From the NCBI RefSeq assembly GCF_900109745.1, contig NZ_FOAV01000001.1, positions 124,001 through 188,000 of the forward strand: a DNA stretch of 64,000 nt, read 5' to 3'. A model generated the notes under the pieces. The model had not been told where the DNA came from, made no database searches, and was given only the letters and a program-made list of their open reading frames with translations. Positions 61,932-64,000 of this stretch are shown here, in pieces. Positions within the stretch are counted from its first letter, which is position 1. Each line of letters starts with the position of its first letter. Source of the stretch: Roseateles sp. YR242 (lineage in GTDB: Bacteria > Pseudomonadota > Gammaproteobacteria > Burkholderiales > Burkholderiaceae_C). A program made the position numbers and the translations under genes.

Positions 61932-62383
61932 ACATGCAGCACTATCAGCAACTCATCCGGGACCTCTGCGACGCCGTGGGCCTGCCCGACGCCGATGCGG
62001 CCATTGCGCGCAATGCGCTGGAAGTCGAGGGCTTTGAAGTGCTGCTCGGCTATTACGACAACGACCCGGAGGCGCTCTACCTGAACTTCGCCTTCGGCAG
62101 CGTCACCTCCGGCCGCAGCCTGCGCGTCTACCGGCTGATGCTGGAGGCCAATCTCAGCCTGTACGCGCAGGATCAGGCCCAGCTCGGGCTGGATGCAGAT
62201 TCCGGGCTGGTGCTGCTGGTGGTGCGGGTGCCGATGCTCGAAGGCGTGGATGGCCCCTACCTGGCCGACACCATCAACCACTATGTCGAGCACGGCCGCT
62301 ACTGGCGCGAGAACATCCTGCTGGCGGAAGACGAGATGTTCGAGAGCCTCTCGCAGGGCGATTACACCTGGCTACGGGCCTGA
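61928..62383 (+). CDS. hpaB: Type III secretion chaperone HpaB (CesT-like)
   Basis: A 151-residue acidic CesT/HpaB-family chaperone: MNMQHYQQLIRDLCDAVGLP, then FAFGSVTSGRSLRVYRLMLE, LVLLVVRVPMLEGVDGPYLA and HYVEHGRYWRENIL. HpaB is a general exit-control chaperone that docks many effectors in Hrp2 systems. The start overlaps the hpaA-like gene by 4 nt. It runs into the convergent sctT gene, sharing 12 bp at the 3' ends. Confidence 0.9.
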   Translation: MNMQHYQQLIRDLCDAVGLPDADAAIARNALEVEGFEVLLGYYDNDPEALYLNFAFGSVTSGRSLRVYRLMLEANLSLYAQDQAQLGLDADSGLVLLVVRVPMLEGVDGPYLADTINHYVEHGRYWRENILLAEDEMFESLSQGDYTWLRA

Positions 62384-63337
62384 AGCCTGTGTAGCTGGCG
62401 CATCAGGCGCTTTGGGTGCACCGAGTGCACCGGGTCCACCGGGTGCATGGGACGCACCAGTCGCTGAGGGTACGGCGGCTGCGGGCGTTGCCGGCAGTGC
62501 CGCCGGCGCCCCCACCGCCTGGCTCGCCCTCGCCCACTGCCCCATCTCCGCCGACAGCGCCTGCAGCGACAACGCCGGCCGCACCTGCTCGAAGAACACC
62601 GCCACCAGCACCGACAGCATGGCAATGGCCACAGCGCCCTTCACCGGCTGCGCCAGGTTGTTGGGCTCCAGCTTGTCCGCCGTCTTGGACAGGATGCCAA
62701 ACCCCAGGTCGATCAGCATGAGCACCAGCAGCGCCGGGGCAGCGATCTTGATCATCGTCTCCAGATAGTGGCCGGTCTGGACCTGGACAAAGTCCTCCAG
62801 CATGGTCGACCAGGCTGGCGCCAGCCGCCCGATGGGCCACCAGTGGAACGAATCGAACAGCAGGCCCGTCAGGACCATCATGCCGCCCAGCAGGTAGAAG
62901 CCACTGATGGCCAGCTGGGACAGCAGGTTGCCGATCGGCGTGCTCTGTTCGCCACTGAGCGGATTGGTCTGCTGGACGTTGTTGTAGCCCGCCTGGTTAT
63001 CGATGAGCACGCCCACCCCCTCGGCCACCCAGAACACCGTGGAGGCGGCAAACCCCAGCACCAGGCCGATCATGGCCTCCTTGCCCAGCGTGGTGACCAG
63101 CCGCACCATGTCCATGTCGTGCACCAGGCTGGCGGGCTGACCCCAGGCGATGAACAGGGCCAGGCAGATGCACAGGCCGTTGCGCACCGGCCCCTGCAGG
63201 GCCTGGTCGCTGGTGGCGGGCAGCACCAGGAAGATGGCATACACACGCAGCAGGCACACCGCCAGCAGCATCACCGCCTCCTGCAGCACCGTGCCAGCGC
63301 CGATGATGCCGCTGAACCCGTTGAACATCTCGTTCAT
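62372..63337 (-). CDS. sctT: Type III export apparatus protein SctT (HrcT/YscT)
   Basis: A 321-residue FliR/YscT-family membrane protein with about six helices. It contains LRVYAIFLVLPATSDQALQG, TTLGKEAMIGLVLGFAASTV and VGVLIDNQAGYNNVQQTNPL, a hallmark. An extra C-terminal tail of about 55 residues is Ala/Pro/Gly-rich, encoded partly by GGTGCA/CCGGGT-type short repeats near 62410-62450. ATG 63337 overlaps the sctO stop by 4 nt; a larger frame beginning at 63859 is a shadow of sctO. Confidence 0.95.
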   Translation of the reverse strand: MNEMFNGFSGIIGAGTVLQEAVMLLAVCLLRVYAIFLVLPATSDQALQGPVRNGLCICLALFIAWGQPASLVHDMDMVRLVTTLGKEAMIGLVLGFAASTVFWVAEGVGVLIDNQAGYNNVQQTNPLSGEQSTPIGNLLSQLAISGFYLLGGMMVLTGLLFDSFHWWPIGRLAPAWSTMLEDFVQVQTGHYLETMIKIAAPALLVLMLIDLGFGILSKTADKLEPNNLAQPVKGAVAIAMLSVLVAVFFEQVRPALSLQALSAEMGQWARASQAVGAPAALPATPAAAVPSATGASHAPGGPGALGAPKAPDAPATQASGP

Positions 63338-63894
63338 GCGCCCTGCTCCGCCACTGCCACTGCCGCCTCCCTGTCGTCGTCCAGGGCCGAGGGCCCGGCC
63401 GCCGAGCGGGCCTGCGCCAGCCGCCGGGCCACGGCCGCCTCCTCGCTCTCCTCGTCTTGCGTGTCCTCCGCCTCCTGATCCATCTCGACCAGTCGGCGGC
63501 GTCGGCGATCCTCCAGCTGTTCGATCTGCTGTTCCGCCCGTTGCAGGGCCAGAACGGCCGCCGTCAGTCCCTCCTGCGCCTGGGCCAACTGGACGGCGGC
63601 CGCCTGCACGCCCTCCGCCGCCTTGGCCGCCAACACCTCCAGGCCATCCTTCACATGGCGCATGGTCACCGCGTCCTGCGGCACCAACGAGGGGGAACGG
63701 ACCATCCGGTCGATACGGTCGGTGCAGGCCGCCACATCCATCAAACAGGCCTCGTGATGCGTCAGGGCGGCCTGATGGGCACCGGCCGCCGCGTCCCGGC
63801 GTGCGGTCTCCGATTGCACCTGGGCAGACAGCCCGTCCAGGCGGCGGCGCTTGGCCCACAGCAGGGTCTTGAGGGCACGCAGGTCAGCCGCCAT
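63334..63894 (-). CDS. sctO: Type III stalk protein SctO (HrpB7/YscO-like)
   Basis: A 186-residue, almost entirely helical, charged protein (ALKTLLWAKRRRLDGLSAQV, LQRAEQQIEQLEDRRRRRLV, EMDQEAEDTQDEESEEAAVA). Composition, size and position between sctN and sctT are those of the HrpB7/YscO stalk, which links the ATPase to the export gate. Sequence conservation in this family is low, so the call depends on context. Confidence 0.85.
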   Translation of the reverse strand: MAADLRALKTLLWAKRRRLDGLSAQVQSETARRDAAAGAHQAALTHHEACLMDVAACTDRIDRMVRSPSLVPQDAVTMRHVKDGLEVLAAKAAEGVQAAAVQLAQAQEGLTAAVLALQRAEQQIEQLEDRRRRRLVEMDQEAEDTQDEESEEAAVARRLAQARSAAGPSALDDDREAAVAVAEQGA

Positions 63895-63950
63895 GGCCCG
63901 CCGGCACCACGCGCCGTCCCCATGAAGCGAGCATGCCCATGCCGCCGCGC

Positions 63951-64000
63951 TCAGCCATTCACCAGTGCCGCCAGTTCAGCGATGGTCTGTTCATACGGAC
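63951..64000 (-). CDS. sctN: Type III secretion ATPase SctN, 3' end only
   Basis: The last 15 codons of a minus-strand gene that continues beyond the window (PYEQTIAELAALVNG, then stop). The position directly before sctO and the short C-terminal helix are as expected for the SctN (HrcN) ATPase. The catalytic part is outside the window, so identity rests on synteny. Confidence 0.6.
   Translation of the reverse strand, partial: PYEQTIAELAALVNG

Overview
The window is very GC-rich DNA packed with operons. It fits a plant- or soil-associated betaproteobacterium of the order Burkholderiales, and the gene mix (Hrp2-type secretion genes, ba3-type oxidase, large sulfonate locus, ssu/ybh operons) resembles Roseateles/Mitsuaria-like genomes. 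The genus is an inference. No tRNA, rRNA, CRISPR array, transposase or phage module was seen.

Left part (1-22 kb): the 5' part of a membrane diguanylate cyclase, signal peptidase I, rluE, and an iron-uptake accessory operon (DUF3649, PepSY, DUF3325). The TonB-dependent receptor of that operon has collapsed to its signal peptide plus the last barrel strands, but still sits behind a good Fur-box match. Then come a small MscS channel, a cytochrome c / ba3-type oxidase operon (three cytochromes c with seven CxxCH sites, CuA subunit, heme-copper subunit I), an orphan Reg_prop/Y_Y_Y histidine kinase, small exported proteins, a protealysin/emfourin pair, and a ybhP-clsB-ybhN operon preceded by a 32-residue membrane protein.

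Middle (22-33.5 kb): a heptanucleotide repeat array, then a LuxR-type regulator divergent from eight co-directional genes that I cannot assign to any described system. These are two paralogous proteins with acidic N-termini and arginine-rich C-termini ending in a GPVTxxI motif, a HExxH protein, three large and one medium protein of unknown family, and a DUF4438 protein. This is the best candidate for an undescribed system.

33.5-46.1 kb: a 13-gene, one-strand organosulfur island. It has two SsuABC-type transporters, a MetNIQ-like transporter, SsuD, an NtaA/SnaA/DszA-family monooxygenase, a DszC/SfnB-like flavoprotein and the SsuE flavin reductase.

46.2-64 kb: a Hrp2-family type III secretion locus. 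It holds a 1837-residue putative effector, a membrane protein of unknown role, an HrpB/HrpX-like AraC regulator, a GNAT acetyltransferase at the head of sctU-sctV-hpaP-sctQ-sctR-sctS-(hpaA-like)-hpaB, and convergent sctT, sctO and the 3' end of sctN. Plant-inducible-promoter boxes (TTCGB-N15-TTCGB) lie in front of both the giant effector and the acetyltransferase-sctU operon, so the regulator, machine and effector appear to form one regulon.
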